Source of the DNA: Massilia sp. YIM B02763
GTDB lineage: Bacteria > Pseudomonadota > Gammaproteobacteria > Burkholderiales > Burkholderiaceae_D
Length of the DNA stretch: 64,000 bases
Assembly: GCF_030412015.1 (NCBI RefSeq)
Contig: NZ_JASNRD010000007.1
Location: forward strand, 1 to 64,000
Direction of reading: 5' to 3'
Of this stretch, positions 17,329-26,170 are shown piece after piece; position 1 is the stretch's first letter, and each line of letters starts with the position of its first letter. The position numbers and the translations under genes were made by a program. The notes beneath the pieces were generated by a model that saw only the letters and a list, made by a program, of their open reading frames with translations, was not told the DNA's origin and ran no database searches.

Positions 17329-17733
17329 GTGAATTTCATCCTCGACCATCTTCTTACCGTTGCCGTTGCCGTCGTTTCGGGCGGCGCCCTGCTCTGGATG
17401 TCGCTGGCACCGCGCGGCCGCCAGGCATCGCCGACGCTGGCCACCCAGATGATCAACCGCGGCAAGGGCACCGTCGTGGTCGACGTGCGCAGCACCGACG
17501 AGTATGCCGCCGGGCACCTGCGCGACGCGAAACACATTCCGCTGGCAGACTTGGCCAATCGCATCGGGGAGCTGGACAAGTCGAAAACCAAGACGGTGAT
17601 CGTCGTCGACCAGGCCGGCAATCGCGCCGCCAAGGCCGCGAACCAGTTGAAAGCGGCAGGGTTCGACGATATCTATACGCTGGAAGGCGGCATCGCGGCC
17701 TGGACGGCTGCCGGCTTGCCCCTGATCAAATAA
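17329..17733 (+). CDS. Membrane-anchored rhodanese-domain protein
   Basis: A sulfurtransferase-like protein. From the GTG at 17329 it has 134 residues: an N-terminal membrane helix (FILDHLLTVAVAVVSGGALL) and one rhodanese domain (VVVDVRSTDEYAAGHLRDAK ... YTLEGGIAAWTAAGLPL). The usual active-site Cys position reads VVDQAGNRAAKAA, with Asp where the catalytic Cys is expected, so it is probably not a classical sulfurtransferase and may bind partners or redox proteins. The GTG is preferred to two upstream ATGs because a TATAAT box overlaps one of them and GGAAA lies just ahead. It is followed 15 bp later by grxC. Confidence 0.85.
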   Translation: MNFILDHLLTVAVAVVSGGALLWMSLAPRGRQASPTLATQMINRGKGTVVVDVRSTDEYAAGHLRDAKHIPLADLANRIGELDKSKTKTVIVVDQAGNRAAKAANQLKAAGFDDIYTLEGGIAAWTAAGLPLIK

Positions 17734-17748
17734 TTGAAAGGATATGTT

Positions 17749-18018
17749 ATGACAGCCCACGTCGTTCTCTATCACACCGCCAGCTGCCCCTACTGCGTGC
17801 GCGCCGAGCGCCTGCTGGAAGCCAAGGGCGTGACCGACATCGAGCGCATCCGCATCGACCTCGATCCGGAACAGCGCGCCATCATGATGCAGCGCACCGG
17901 CCGCCGCACCGTGCCGCAGATCTACGTGGGCGAGACCCACGTGGGCGGCTTCGACGACCTGTACGCGCTCGACCAGGCCGGCCGCCTGGACCCGCTGCTG
18001 AAGGGCGAAGCAGCCTGA
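17749..18018 (+). CDS. grxC: Glutaredoxin 3 (GrxC)
   Basis: A small cytoplasmic thiol-disulfide oxidoreductase. The 89 residues hold the redox motif CPYC (about 13-16), the TVPQIYVGE cis-Pro loop and the GGFDDLYAL glutathione-binding motif, all typical of GrxC. The ATG at 17749 is chosen over one in-frame codon set upstream because GAAAGGA lies 7 bp before it. It follows the rhodanese gene closely, a common pairing ahead of secB in Burkholderiales. Confidence 0.95.
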   Translation: MTAHVVLYHTASCPYCVRAERLLEAKGVTDIERIRIDLDPEQRAIMMQRTGRRTVPQIYVGETHVGGFDDLYALDQAGRLDPLLKGEAA

Positions 18019-18107
18019 CCTTCCCTCCTCGACGAGAGCCCGCCTGGGCTTTCGTGCGGGCTGGCCGTGGAGACCGGCAAGCCCTGCCTGGGCGTGCGGC
18101 AACGCTA

Positions 18108-18135
18108 TTGGAATCCACATTGGTTTTGATACAAT
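18108..18135 (+). promoter_or_regulatory. Predicted secB promoter
   Basis: TTGGAA (18108-18113) and TACAAT (18130-18135) are 16 bp apart and lie 75 bp before the secB start, giving secB its own sigma-70-type promoter in addition to read-through from grxC. A second TTGACA at 18146-18151 lacks a good -10. Confidence 0.45.
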
Positions 18136-18209
18136 TGCCGATGCCTTGACAACGAGGCACTCTGGACGACAGGTTCGTCGTTCTTCTTACAATTAAACGA
18201 AAGCGTTCC

Positions 18210-18671
18210 ATGGCTGACGAAACCCTGCAACCCGTATTCCAAATCCAGCGTGTCTACCTGAAAGACCTGTCGCTGGAACAACCGAATTCCCCGGCGATCT
18301 TCCTGGAACAGGAAGCCCCGACCATCGAGGTCTCGCTGGACGTCGGCGCCGAAGGCATTGCCGATGGCATCTACGAATCGACCGTCACCATCACCGTGAC
18401 CGCCAAGGTCAAGGACAAAGTCGCTTTCCTGGTCGAAGGCAAGCAGGCTGGCATCTTCGAAGCCCGCAACATCCCGGCCGAGCAGATGGATCCGCTGCTG
18501 GGCATCGGCTGCCCGAACATCATCTACCCGTACCTGCGTTCGAACATCGCCGACGTGATCACCCGTGCGGGCTTCCCGCCGGTGCACCTGGCCGAGATCA
18601 ACTTCGAAGTGTTCTACCAGCAGCGTCGCCAGGCCCTGGCCGAGCAAGCCGGCGGTACCGCAGTCCAGTAA
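18210..18671 (+). CDS. secB: Protein-export chaperone SecB
   Basis: SecB is a cytoplasmic tetrameric chaperone that keeps preproteins unfolded and hands them to SecA. The 153-residue protein matches the family over its whole length: [20 protein letters not shown] at the N terminus, the central VSLDVG strand, and [20 protein letters not shown]. It lies between grxC and gpsA, a conserved beta- and gamma-proteobacterial neighbourhood. It presumably feeds the Sec pathway that supplies the type II secretion system encoded here. Confidence 0.97.
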   Translation: MADETLQPVFQIQRVYLKDLSLEQPNSPAIFLEQEAPTIEVSLDVGAEGIADGIYESTVTITVTAKVKDKVAFLVEGKQAGIFEARNIPAEQMDPLLGIGCPNIIYPYLRSNIADVITRAGFPPVHLAEINFEVFYQQRRQALAEQAGGTAVQ

Positions 18672-18692
18672 TACCCCGTCGAGCGTCCCGCG

Positions 18693-18708
18693 CCGCCTCG
18701 CGAGGCGG
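18693..18708. terminator. Perfect 16-bp GC palindrome after secB
   Basis: CCGCCTCGCGAGGCGG folds into a very stable hairpin 21 bp after the secB stop. There is no U tract, so it is more likely a transcript-stabilising stem or a weak terminator than a complete intrinsic terminator. Confidence 0.4.
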
Positions 18709-18767
18709 GGCCGGACGCCTCTCATGCCTGCCTTTCGGCGCGACACGTTTTCCCAAGGCCTTCCGCC

Positions 18768-19229
18768 ATGCGTTCCATCCGCCGCTTCCGCTTCGCTCAT
18801 CTCGTTGCCATTGGTGTCATGATGGCGGCGTCGTGCGCAGCCCATGCCTTCGATTTCAAGACGGTGGGCGCGCGCCCCGTGATCCTGTACGATGCGCCGT
18901 CGCCCAAGGGCGGCAAGCTGTTCATCGCCCCCTCCGGCATGCCCGTCGAGATCGTGCTCAGCTATGGCGACTGGGTCAAGGTGCGCGACGTGACGGGCGA
19001 CATGGCCTGGACCGAGGCCAAGGGCCTGTCCGCCAAGCGCAACGTGATCGTGCGCACGGCGAACGCCAGGATGCGTGCGGCGCCGGAAGACAATGCACCG
19101 GTCGTGATGACGGCCGACAAGAATGTCCTGCTCGAACTGGTCGATCCGGAAGCTGGCCCCTGGGTGCGCGTACGCCACCGCGACGGGATCACCGGCTACA
19201 TCAAGTCCAGCGAGGTGTGGGGCATCTGA
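18768..19229 (+). CDS. Secreted SH3-domain protein
   Basis: A 153-residue exported protein with a signal peptide ending near CAAHAFDF (about residue 25) and two bacterial SH3 modules (about 35-85, containing SYGDWVKVRDVTGDMAW, and 90-150, containing ADKNVLLELVDPEAGPWVRV). Such modules usually bind peptidoglycan or partner proteins in the periplasm. It lies between secB and gpsA with 18 bp to gpsA, so it is likely co-transcribed with gpsA. Exact function unknown. Confidence 0.85.
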   Translation: MRSIRRFRFAHLVAIGVMMAASCAAHAFDFKTVGARPVILYDAPSPKGGKLFIAPSGMPVEIVLSYGDWVKVRDVTGDMAWTEAKGLSAKRNVIVRTANARMRAAPEDNAPVVMTADKNVLLELVDPEAGPWVRVRHRDGITGYIKSSEVWGI

Positions 19230-19247
19230 ATCTGAGTCAGGAGACCC

Positions 19248-20279
19248 ATGCTAGAAGTCAAATCCCCCCAACCGATCACCATCCTGGGCGCCGGCGCCTG
19301 GGGCACCGCGGTCGCCATCGCCCTCGCCGCACGCCATGACGTGATGCTGTGGGGCCGCAATCCGGAGCAGATGGCCGCCGCCGCGGCCGCCCGCGACAAT
19401 ACCGAATACCTGCCCGGCTTTCCCTTCCCGGACACCCTGCGCGTGACGAGCGACCTGGACGAGGCCGTGGCCCACGTGGGCAATGCCCCTGCCGGCACCA
19501 CGCCGCTGCTGATCCTGGCCAGCCCGGTGGCCGGCCTGCGTCCCCTGCTCGAACAGTTGAAAGGCCGCGCCATCCCCAATGTCGTGTGGCTGTGCAAGGG
19601 CTTCGAATACGGCACCGGCCTGCTGCCGCACCAGGTCGTGCGCGAGGTACTGGGCGATGCCGTACCGGGCGCGGCGCTGTCCGGCCCCTCGTTCGCCCAG
19701 GAAGTGGCGCGCGGCCTGCCTTGCGCCCTGACCGTGGCCTCCGGCAGCGAGGCATTGCGCGAGCGCGTCGTGTCGCTGGTGCACGGCAATAACATGCGCG
19801 TGTACGCCTGCGACGACCTGGTCGGCGTCGAGGTCGGCGGCGCGGTGAAGAACATCCTGGCCATCGCCACCGGCACCGCGGACGGCCTGGGCCTGGGACT
19901 GAATGCGCGCGCGGCCCTGATCACGCGCGGCCTGGCCGAAATCACCCGCCTCGGCACGGCCCTGGGCGCCCAGCCCGGTACCTTCATGGGCCTGACGGGC
20001 ATGGGCGACCTGATCCTCACCTGCACGGGCGATTTGTCGCGCAACCGCCGCGTGGGCCTGGCGCTGGCGCAGGGCAAGCCGCTCGAGACCATCGTCAAGG
20101 AACTGGGCCACGTGGCCGAAGGCGTGCCCTGCGCGAAAGCCGTGCGCGAGCTGGCGGCGAAGATGGGGGTCGACATGCCGATCACCAATGCGGTGGCGGG
20201 CGTGCTGTTCGACGGGGATGCGGCGCCGGAGATGGTGGCGCGGCTGATGGAGCGCGATCCGCGCAATGAATTGGCGTAG
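19248..20279 (+). CDS. gpsA: NAD(P)H-dependent glycerol-3-phosphate dehydrogenase
   Basis: GpsA makes sn-glycerol-3-phosphate for phospholipid synthesis. The 343 residues contain the nucleotide-binding motif ILGAGAWGTAVAIALA (about 9-24), the substrate loop LSGPSFAQEVARG, the catalytic Lys in GGAVKNILAIATG, and the C-terminal GLTGMGDLILTCTGDLSRN motif. All are intact. The start is preceded by a CAGGAGA ribosome site. Confidence 0.97.
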   Translation: MLEVKSPQPITILGAGAWGTAVAIALAARHDVMLWGRNPEQMAAAAAARDNTEYLPGFPFPDTLRVTSDLDEAVAHVGNAPAGTTPLLILASPVAGLRPLLEQLKGRAIPNVVWLCKGFEYGTGLLPHQVVREVLGDAVPGAALSGPSFAQEVARGLPCALTVASGSEALRERVVSLVHGNNMRVYACDDLVGVEVGGAVKNILAIATGTADGLGLGLNARAALITRGLAEITRLGTALGAQPGTFMGLTGMGDLILTCTGDLSRNRRVGLALAQGKPLETIVKELGHVAEGVPCAKAVRELAAKMGVDMPITNAVAGVLFDGDAAPEMVARLMERDPRNELA

Positions 20280-20295
20280 GGTCAGCCACTAACTT

Positions 20296-20372
20296 GTCGT
20301 CCCCGCGCAGGCGGGGATCCCATTTCCGGGCTACGACCGCAAAAATTGGGTCCCCGCCTGCGCGGGGACGAC
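20296..20372. repeat. REP-like inverted repeat after gpsA
   Basis: The arms TCGTCCCCGCGCAGGCGGGG (from 20296) and CCCCGCCTGCGCGGGGACGA (to 20371) are perfect inverted copies, and each contains its own CCCCGC...GCGGGG palindrome. Each arm is about 20 bp, separated by roughly 35 bp. This is the form of a dispersed extragenic palindrome pair; it also lies between convergent genes (gpsA and the cupin), where it may end both transcripts. Confidence 0.8.
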
Positions 20373-20411
20373 GGTATGTTGGTGCTTGCCGCGACGCTTG
20401 CTTGTGCGTCG

Positions 20412-20771
20412 TTACTTGTGCGTCGGCCCGCCGCTGTTGTCGCCCGGGTGCAGCAGGATGGTCAGCAGCGCCACCGCATCCTTCTTCGCCCGGATCGCGT
20501 GCGGCTCGCCGCCGGCCAGGTACACCATCTCGTTCGGCTGCAGGATCGTGGTGCGGCCATGGGCCTCGAACGCGATCTCGCCTTCCAGGCACAGCAGCGT
20601 GATTTCCCCCTCGACCCGGTGCTCGGGCATCGGCTTGTCGACCGGCACCACCAGCCGGATCAATTCCATGTGGTCGGTCTTGATCAGCGCGATCGACGTG
20701 AAGTTCGCGATGTCGTCTTCCCCGCGCTGCAGCGCGATCCTTTCTCCCGATACTGCGTGCTGCAAGGCCAT
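20412..20771 (-). CDS. Cupin-domain protein
   Basis: A 119-residue single-domain cupin: a small beta-barrel with conserved metal-ligand motifs (KPMPEHRVEGEITLLCLEGE, then EMVYLAGGEPHAIRA). The likely substrate cannot be read from sequence. The ATG at 20771 is chosen because GAGGAG precedes it and it starts one base after the stop of the DUF2461 gene; the upstream in-frame start would overlap that gene. The C terminus ends at the REP-like repeat. Confidence 0.82.
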   Translation of the reverse strand: MALQHAVSGERIALQRGEDDIANFTSIALIKTDHMELIRLVVPVDKPMPEHRVEGEITLLCLEGEIAFEAHGRTTILQPNEMVYLAGGEPHAIRAKKDAVALLTILLHPGDNSGGPTHK

Positions 20772-20772
20772 C

Positions 20773-21462
20773 TTAATTCTCCTCAAATGTCTGCGGAACA
20801 CCCCGCAGCCAGGTCACCAGTGCGGTGGCGTCCTTGAATCCCTGCGCGAGCTGCGGTACCAGCTTGTCCGGTGCGTTGATGTCGAGCCTGGTCTCGATCC
20901 AGACGAAATAACTCTTGAGCTTCAGGTAGTCGACCAGCGGGTGCTCCGGGTCGAAGCCTTTCGGCGGACGCTGCAATTTGTCTTCCGGATTCAGGTCGCC
21001 GTAGGTCTCGCGCAGATGTTTATTCTTCAACATTTTCGAGAATCCTGTCGCATCGTTGACGACGTGTTCGCGGATCGCCTTCAGGCGTGCCGGCGGCGGC
21101 AGGTACTCTCCGGCGCCGAACAGCAGCGTGCCGTCGGCCTCGATGTGAAAGTAATAGGTCGGGCCGCCGCCTTCGCTGGGACGGCGCTTGTTGCCCGGCG
21201 CGATACCGGCCGAGAAATGCGTCTTATACGGCGTCTTGTCGTGCGAAAAACGGGTATCGCGCTGGAAGCGGAACATCGCCTTCTTCGGATCGCAGGCCAC
21301 GACCTGGCGGTCGAACTTGCCGATTTCCTTGATGAGTTCGGTCAGGACTTCCAGGAATTCCGCGCGCAGGATGTCGTAGCGCGGCTTGTTCATGATGAAC
21401 CAGGGGCGGGTATTGCTTTCCTTGAGTTCGGACAGGAATTGCGTGAGATCGCGCAGGTGCAT
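20773..21462 (-). CDS. DUF2461-family protein
   Basis: A 229-residue cytoplasmic protein of the DUF2461/TIGR02453 family, recognised by LKESNTRPWFIMNKPRYD at the N terminus, MFRFQRDTRFSHDKTPYKTH (about 74-93) and YYFHIEADGTLLFGAGEY. The family has no established biochemical function. It appears to form a two-gene unit with the cupin downstream and lies 20 bp after the HtrA-like gene on the same strand. Confidence 0.88.
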   Translation of the reverse strand: MHLRDLTQFLSELKESNTRPWFIMNKPRYDILRAEFLEVLTELIKEIGKFDRQVVACDPKKAMFRFQRDTRFSHDKTPYKTHFSAGIAPGNKRRPSEGGGPTYYFHIEADGTLLFGAGEYLPPPARLKAIREHVVNDATGFSKMLKNKHLRETYGDLNPEDKLQRPPKGFDPEHPLVDYLKLKSYFVWIETRLDINAPDKLVPQLAQGFKDATALVTWLRGVPQTFEEN

Positions 21463-21481
21463 GGGTCGTTACAGTCAAAAA

Positions 21482-22630
21482 TCAGGGTGTCTGGCGCGGA
21501 CGGCGGCCGACGGTGACGTCGAGCGTGGTCTCGCGGTTCTTGCGCATGACGGTCATTTTCGCCTTGTCGCCCGGGGGCAGGTCGGCGATCAGGTTCATCA
21601 TGTCGTTGGTGTTGCCGACCTGCTTGCCCTGGACGGATAGCAGGATGTCGCCGGGCCGCATGCCGGCGCGGTCGGCCGGGCTGCCGCGCACGACGCCGGC
21701 GATGATGGCGCCCTTGTCGCGGCCCAGGCCGAAGCTGGCGGCCAGTTCGGGCGTGATGTCCTGCGATTCGATGCCGATCCAGCCGCGCACGACCTGGCCG
21801 TGCTTGATGATGGAATCGAGCACGGTCTTGGCCGTCGTGACGGGAATCGCGAAGCCGATGCCGACCGAGCCGCCCGTCTGCGAATAGATCGCGGAATTAA
21901 TCCCGAGCAGGTTGCCGCGCGTGTCGACCAGCGCGCCACCCGAGTTGCCGAAGTTGATCGCGGCATCGGTCTGGATGAAGTTCTCGAAGTGGTTGATGTG
22001 CAGGTTGTTGCGGCCCAGCGCGGAAATGATGCCCAGCGTGACGGTCTGGCCCACGCCGAACGGGTTGCCGATCGCCAGCACCACGTCGCCCACGCGCGCC
22101 TGGCCCGGGTCGCCCAGCGCGATCACGGGCAATTTGTTTTCGCGGATGCGGATCACGGCCAGGTCCGTTTCCGGATCGGTGCCGACGATGCTGGCGGCGG
22201 CCTTGCGGCCGTCGGCCAGGCCGACCTCGATCTCGTCGGCGCCTTCGACCACGTGGTAGTTGGTCAGGATGTAACCGTCGCCGCTGACGATCACGCCCGA
22301 ACCCAGGCTGGCCATCTGCTCCTGCGGCGGCGTCTTGTCGCCGAAGAAGCGGCGGAAGAACGGATCCTTCAGCAGCGGATGCGCCTCGCGCAAGGCCTTG
22401 CTGGTGAGGATGTTGACGACGGCCGGCATCGCACGGCTCGCGGCGTCGCGGTAGCTGCCCGGCGTCGGCCCGCCCGGCGCCTGCAGCACGGGCACGGAGT
22501 GCTGCGGCGTGCCGATGCCGACCTGGGTCGGCGCGCGCTCGAACCAGGCCGGGCGCAGCGCCGCGACCACGACGTAGAGGCCGAGGGCGATCGTGACGGT
22601 CTGGGCGAACAGCAGCCAGTAGCGGCGCAT
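21482..22630 (-). CDS. DegS-like serine protease (S1C, one PDZ domain)
   Basis: A membrane-tethered periplasmic protease of 382 residues. The N-terminal helix (LLFAQTVTIALGLYVVVAAL) is not followed by a cleavage site. The trypsin-like domain has the catalytic triad His in TNYHVVEG, Asp in PETDLAVI and Ser in INFGNSGGAL. One C-terminal PDZ domain (about 280-370) follows. A single PDZ and an uncleaved anchor fit DegS/AlgW, which start the sigma-E stress cascade, better than DegP/DegQ. No rseA or rpoE is in the window. It precedes the DUF2461 gene and follows mscL by 7 bp. Confidence 0.92.
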   Translation of the reverse strand: MRRYWLLFAQTVTIALGLYVVVAALRPAWFERAPTQVGIGTPQHSVPVLQAPGGPTPGSYRDAASRAMPAVVNILTSKALREAHPLLKDPFFRRFFGDKTPPQEQMASLGSGVIVSGDGYILTNYHVVEGADEIEVGLADGRKAAASIVGTDPETDLAVIRIRENKLPVIALGDPGQARVGDVVLAIGNPFGVGQTVTLGIISALGRNNLHINHFENFIQTDAAINFGNSGGALVDTRGNLLGINSAIYSQTGGSVGIGFAIPVTTAKTVLDSIIKHGQVVRGWIGIESQDITPELAASFGLGRDKGAIIAGVVRGSPADRAGMRPGDILLSVQGKQVGNTNDMMNLIADLPPGDKAKMTVMRKNRETTLDVTVGRRPRQTP

Positions 22631-22637
22631 GGCGGCG

Positions 22638-23075
22638 TTATTTCTTCAGGGCGTCGCGGATCTCGCGCAGCAGCAGGATGTCTTCCGGCGGCGCCGGCGG
22701 CGGGGCGGCGGCCTTGTCGGTCTCTTCCTGGCGATGCAGCGTGCTGCGCAGGCGGTTCATCAGGCGCACCATCTGGAAGATCACGAAGGCCAGGATCAGG
22801 AAGTTCAGCAGGATGGTGAAGAAGTTACCGTAGGCCAGCACGGCGCCGGCCTTCTTCGCCTCGGCCAGCGGCAGGCCGTAGGGCTGGCCGTTCAGCGGCA
22901 GGTAATAGCTGGCGAAATCCAGGCCGCCGAACAGCTTGCCGATGGGCGGCATGATCACGTCCTGCACCATCGAGTCGACGATCTTGCCGAAGGCGCCGCC
23001 GATGATGACGCCGACCGCCAGATCGACCACGTTGCCCTTCATTGCGAACTTCTTGAACTCTTCCAGCATCGCCAT
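22638..23075 (-). CDS. mscL: Large-conductance mechanosensitive channel MscL
   Basis: MscL is a pentameric inner-membrane channel that opens under hypo-osmotic shock. The 145 residues begin [20 protein letters not shown]; the TM1 pore helix ([20 protein letters not shown]) and TM2 ([20 protein letters not shown]) are both clear, followed by a charged C-terminal bundle. The ATG at 23075 is preferred to one 18 bp upstream because AAGGAGG lies 7 bp ahead of it. The C-terminal linker has a Pro/Ala stretch ([11 protein letters not shown]). Confidence 0.95.
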   Translation of the reverse strand: MAMLEEFKKFAMKGNVVDLAVGVIIGGAFGKIVDSMVQDVIMPPIGKLFGGLDFASYYLPLNGQPYGLPLAEAKKAGAVLAYGNFFTILLNFLILAFVIFQMVRLMNRLRSTLHRQEETDKAAAPPPAPPEDILLLREIRDALKK

Positions 23076-23230
23076 TGCGGCCCTCCTTGCCATTCTTAAA
23101 ACATTGTCTTGCTCGACATGATCATACAGGAAAGCCGTATCGTCCTACCGCCGGGAATGGCTGCCGCGCGGCGAACGTTTCCAAAGAAATGTAGCGTTGA
23201 AAACGCCGGGGCAAGCCGCTGGTTTTTTTC

Positions 23231-23259
23231 TTTTGTTTGCAAATCTGTTCACATATAAT
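23231..23259 (+). promoter_or_regulatory. Predicted petABC promoter
   Basis: A perfect TATAAT at 23254-23259 with a weak -35 (TTTTGT at 23231-23236, 17-bp spacing) lies 87 bp before petA in an AT-rich stretch between divergent mscL and petA. Confidence 0.5.
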
Positions 23260-23345
23260 CGACTGTTGCCAATAGGGTTTTTACTAGGCTGCAACATATT
23301 GCGTTGCAACATTTCGCAGTTCGCTTTTGACCGAATGGAGTTGGT

Positions 23346-23960
23346 ATGAGTAATGAGAAGCAGGTCGATTCAGGCCGGCGAGGCTTGCTCGTGGCTACAT
23401 GCGCGGCGGGTGGCGTTGTCGGTGTTTCAACGGCCGGAGTGCTGGTCAGTACGCTACAGCCCTCCGAACGAGCGAAGGCCGCCGGTGCTCCGGTCGAAGT
23501 GGACATCTCCGACGTCAAGCCGGGCGAACTGAAGGTCGTCGAATGGCGCGGCAAACCCGTGTGGATATTGCGCCGCACACCCGAGATGCTGGCCAGTCTC
23601 AAGAAGAATGATCCCCTGGTCGCCGACCCCAACTCGGACAAGACCTTCCAGCTCGACATGCCGGAATACGCGAAGAACGAATTCCGCGCGCGCGAACAGC
23701 ACAAGGAAGTGCTCGTCACGGTCGGGATCTGCTCCCACCTGGGCTGCTCGCCCTCTTCCCGCTTCGCCGAGGGCCCCCAGCCCAACCTGCCCGACGACTG
23801 GCGCGGCGGTTTCCTCTGCCCCTGCCACGGTTCCACCTTCGACCTGGCCGGCCGCGTGTTCAAGAACAAGCCGGCGCCGACCAACCTCGATGTTCCCCCC
23901 TACATGTATCTGTCCGACAGCCGCATCGTGATCGGCAAGGACGAGAAAGGCGAGGCATAG
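23346..23960 (+). CDS. petA: Cytochrome bc1 Rieske iron-sulfur subunit
   Basis: This subunit of complex III takes electrons from ubiquinol to cytochrome c1. The 204 residues have a twin-arginine type N terminus (GRRGLLVATCAAGGVVGVST) with an anchoring helix, then the Rieske domain with [2Fe-2S] ligand motifs CSHLGC (about 136-141) and CPCHGS (about 158-163). Export of the folded Rieske protein by Tat is known for the family. GGAG precedes the ATG. It starts the petABC operon; petB follows after one base. Confidence 0.97.
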   Translation: MSNEKQVDSGRRGLLVATCAAGGVVGVSTAGVLVSTLQPSERAKAAGAPVEVDISDVKPGELKVVEWRGKPVWILRRTPEMLASLKKNDPLVADPNSDKTFQLDMPEYAKNEFRAREQHKEVLVTVGICSHLGCSPSSRFAEGPQPNLPDDWRGGFLCPCHGSTFDLAGRVFKNKPAPTNLDVPPYMYLSDSRIVIGKDEKGEA

Positions 23961-23961
23961 C

Positions 23962-25377
23962 ATGGGCACGGCATTCAAGGAAACCAAGGTGCCGGCCGAC
24001 GCGCCGGCCAAGGACAAGGCGCTGGCCTGGATCGACGACCGCTTCCCCCTGTCGAAGCTGTGGAACGACCAGTGGGGCAAGTACTACGCACCGAAGAACT
24101 TCAATATCTGGTACCTGTTCGGCTCGCTGGCGATGCTGGTGCTGGTGCTGCAGATCGTCACCGGCATCTTCCTGACCATGCACTACAAGCCGGACGCCAA
24201 CCTGGCCTTCGGCTCGGTCGAATACATCATGAAGGAAGTCCCCTGGGGCTGGCTGGTGCGCTACATGCACTCGACCGGCGCCTCGGCCTTCTTCATCGTC
24301 GTCTACCTGCACATGACGCGGGGCCTGCTGTACGGTTCCTACCGCAAGCCGCGCGAGCTGATCTGGCTGTTCGGCTTCGCGATCTTCCTGTGCCTGATGG
24401 CCGAGGCCTTCTTCGGCTACCTGCTGCCCTGGGGCCAGATGTCGTACTGGGGCGCCCAGGTGATCGTCAACCTGTTCGGCGCCATTCCCTTCATCGGCAA
24501 CGACCTGTCGCTGTGGATCCGCGGCGACTACGTGGTGTCGGACGCCACGCTGAACCGCTTCTTCGCCTTCCACGTGATCGCGATCCCGCTGGTGCTGCTG
24601 GGCCTGGTCGCGGCGCACCTGATCGCGCTGCACGAAGTCGGCTCGAACAACCCGGACGGCATCGAGGTCAAGGAAAACCTGGGCCCGGACGGCCACGGCG
24701 TCGACACGATTCCCTCGCACCCGTACTACACGACCAAGGACTTGTTCGGCGTCTCGATGTTCCTGCTGATCTACAGCGCCGTCGTGTTCTTCGCGCCCGA
24801 GATGGGCGGCTACTTCCTGGAATACAACAACTTCCTGCCGGCCGATTCGCTGAAGACCCCGCCGCACATCGCGCCGACCTGGTACTTCACGCCCTTCTAT
24901 TCCGTGCTGCGCGCGACCACGTCCGACTTCATGTGGGTGGTGATGGCGGGCCTGGCCGCCTACGTCGTGTTCATCTGGCTGCGCTCGCGCCTGTCGCACA
25001 CGACCAAGATCGCCATCACGGTGCTGGCCGTGATCCTGGAGATCGGCATGCTGCCGCAGGTGCTGGATGCGAAGTTCTGGGGCGTGGTGCTGTTCGGCTC
25101 GGCAGTGATCATCCTGGCCCTGCTGCCCTGGCTGGACCACTCGCCGGTGCGCTCGATCCGCTACCGCCCGGGCTGGCACAAGACGGTGTACGGCGTGTTC
25201 TTCGTCGCCTTCCTGGTGCTGGGCTACCTCGGCACCCAGCTGCCGACGCCGGCCTACACGCTGCTCGCCCAGGCCTGCACGCTGCTGTACTTTAGCTTTT
25301 TCCTCCTGATGCCATGGTGGAGCACGTGGGGCCGCTTCAAGCCGCTGCCCAACCGCGTGACCTTTACCCCGCATTGA
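23962..25377 (+). CDS. petB: Cytochrome bc1 cytochrome b subunit
   Basis: The membrane core of complex III, which binds two hemes and both quinone sites. The 471-residue protein has the long single-chain form. Haem ligand His residues are visible in RYMHSTGASAFFIVVYLHMT and in AFHVIAIPLVLLGLVAAHLI, and the Qo motif is present as PEMGGYFLEYNN in the PEWY position (PEMG, not the textbook PEWY). About eight to nine membrane helices are apparent. The start is one base after the petA stop. Confidence 0.97.
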   Translation: MGTAFKETKVPADAPAKDKALAWIDDRFPLSKLWNDQWGKYYAPKNFNIWYLFGSLAMLVLVLQIVTGIFLTMHYKPDANLAFGSVEYIMKEVPWGWLVRYMHSTGASAFFIVVYLHMTRGLLYGSYRKPRELIWLFGFAIFLCLMAEAFFGYLLPWGQMSYWGAQVIVNLFGAIPFIGNDLSLWIRGDYVVSDATLNRFFAFHVIAIPLVLLGLVAAHLIALHEVGSNNPDGIEVKENLGPDGHGVDTIPSHPYYTTKDLFGVSMFLLIYSAVVFFAPEMGGYFLEYNNFLPADSLKTPPHIAPTWYFTPFYSVLRATTSDFMWVVMAGLAAYVVFIWLRSRLSHTTKIAITVLAVILEIGMLPQVLDAKFWGVVLFGSAVIILALLPWLDHSPVRSIRYRPGWHKTVYGVFFVAFLVLGYLGTQLPTPAYTLLAQACTLLYFSFFLLMPWWSTWGRFKPLPNRVTFTPH

Positions 25378-25403
25378 TCACGGAACCGAGCCAAAGGACC
25401 ACC

Positions 25404-26165
25404 ATGAACTTTTCGAAGAAATTGCTCGCGGTCTTGGCCTTGCTGCCGGGATTCGTGTTCGCGAATGAGGGCACCGTGCAGCTGGACCGCGCGCCGGCGC
25501 GCGGCGACCTCGCCTCGCTGCAGAACGGCGCCAAGCTGTTCATCAACCATTGCCTGAACTGTCATTCCGCATCGTCGATGCGCTACAATCGCCTCCGTGA
25601 TCTGGGCCTGACCCAGGACCAGATCAAGAACAACCTGCTGTTCTCGGGGGAGAAAGTGGGCGACATGATGACGATCGCGATGCGTCCGGCGGACGCGAAA
25701 GCCTGGTTCGGCGCCGTGCCGCCCGACCTGACCGTGATCGCGCGCGCCAAGGCGTCCGGCGGCGGCAGCGGCGCCGACTACCTGTACACCTACCTGCGCA
25801 CCTTCTACAAGGACGATACCCGCCCCACCGGCTGGAACAACCTGGTGGTGCCGAACGTGGCGATGCCGCACGTGCTGTGGCAGTTGCAGGGCGTGCGTAC
25901 CGTCAAGATGGTCGAGGAACCGGACCCGCACGAAGCCGGCAAGACCGTGCACCGCTTCGCCGGCTTCGAGCAGGTGACGCCGGGCACCCTGAGTCCGCAG
26001 GAATTCGATGCCCAGGTCGCCGACCTGGTGGCGTACATGGACTGGATGGCCGAACCGACGCGCGACCTGCGCAAGCGCCTGGGCGCGATCGTGCTGCTGT
26101 TCCTGTCCCTGTTCGCCTTCCTTGCCTGGCGCTTGAATGCTTCTTATTGGAAAGGCGTACAGTGA
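25404..26165 (+). CDS. petC: Cytochrome bc1 cytochrome c1 subunit
   Basis: The c-type cytochrome of complex III. The ATG at 25404 is preceded by AAAGGA and starts a signal peptide (KKLLAVLALLPGFVFANEG). The 253 residues contain one haem attachment site, CLNCHS, the axial Met region (NVAMPHVLWQLQG) and a C-terminal membrane anchor (LGAIVLLFLSLFAFLAWRL). It is the last gene of petABC and is followed by a terminator-like hairpin. Confidence 0.96.
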   Translation: MNFSKKLLAVLALLPGFVFANEGTVQLDRAPARGDLASLQNGAKLFINHCLNCHSASSMRYNRLRDLGLTQDQIKNNLLFSGEKVGDMMTIAMRPADAKAWFGAVPPDLTVIARAKASGGGSGADYLYTYLRTFYKDDTRPTGWNNLVVPNVAMPHVLWQLQGVRTVKMVEEPDPHEAGKTVHRFAGFEQVTPGTLSPQEFDAQVADLVAYMDWMAEPTRDLRKRLGAIVLLFLSLFAFLAWRLNASYWKGVQ

Positions 26166-26170
26166 GCTGA

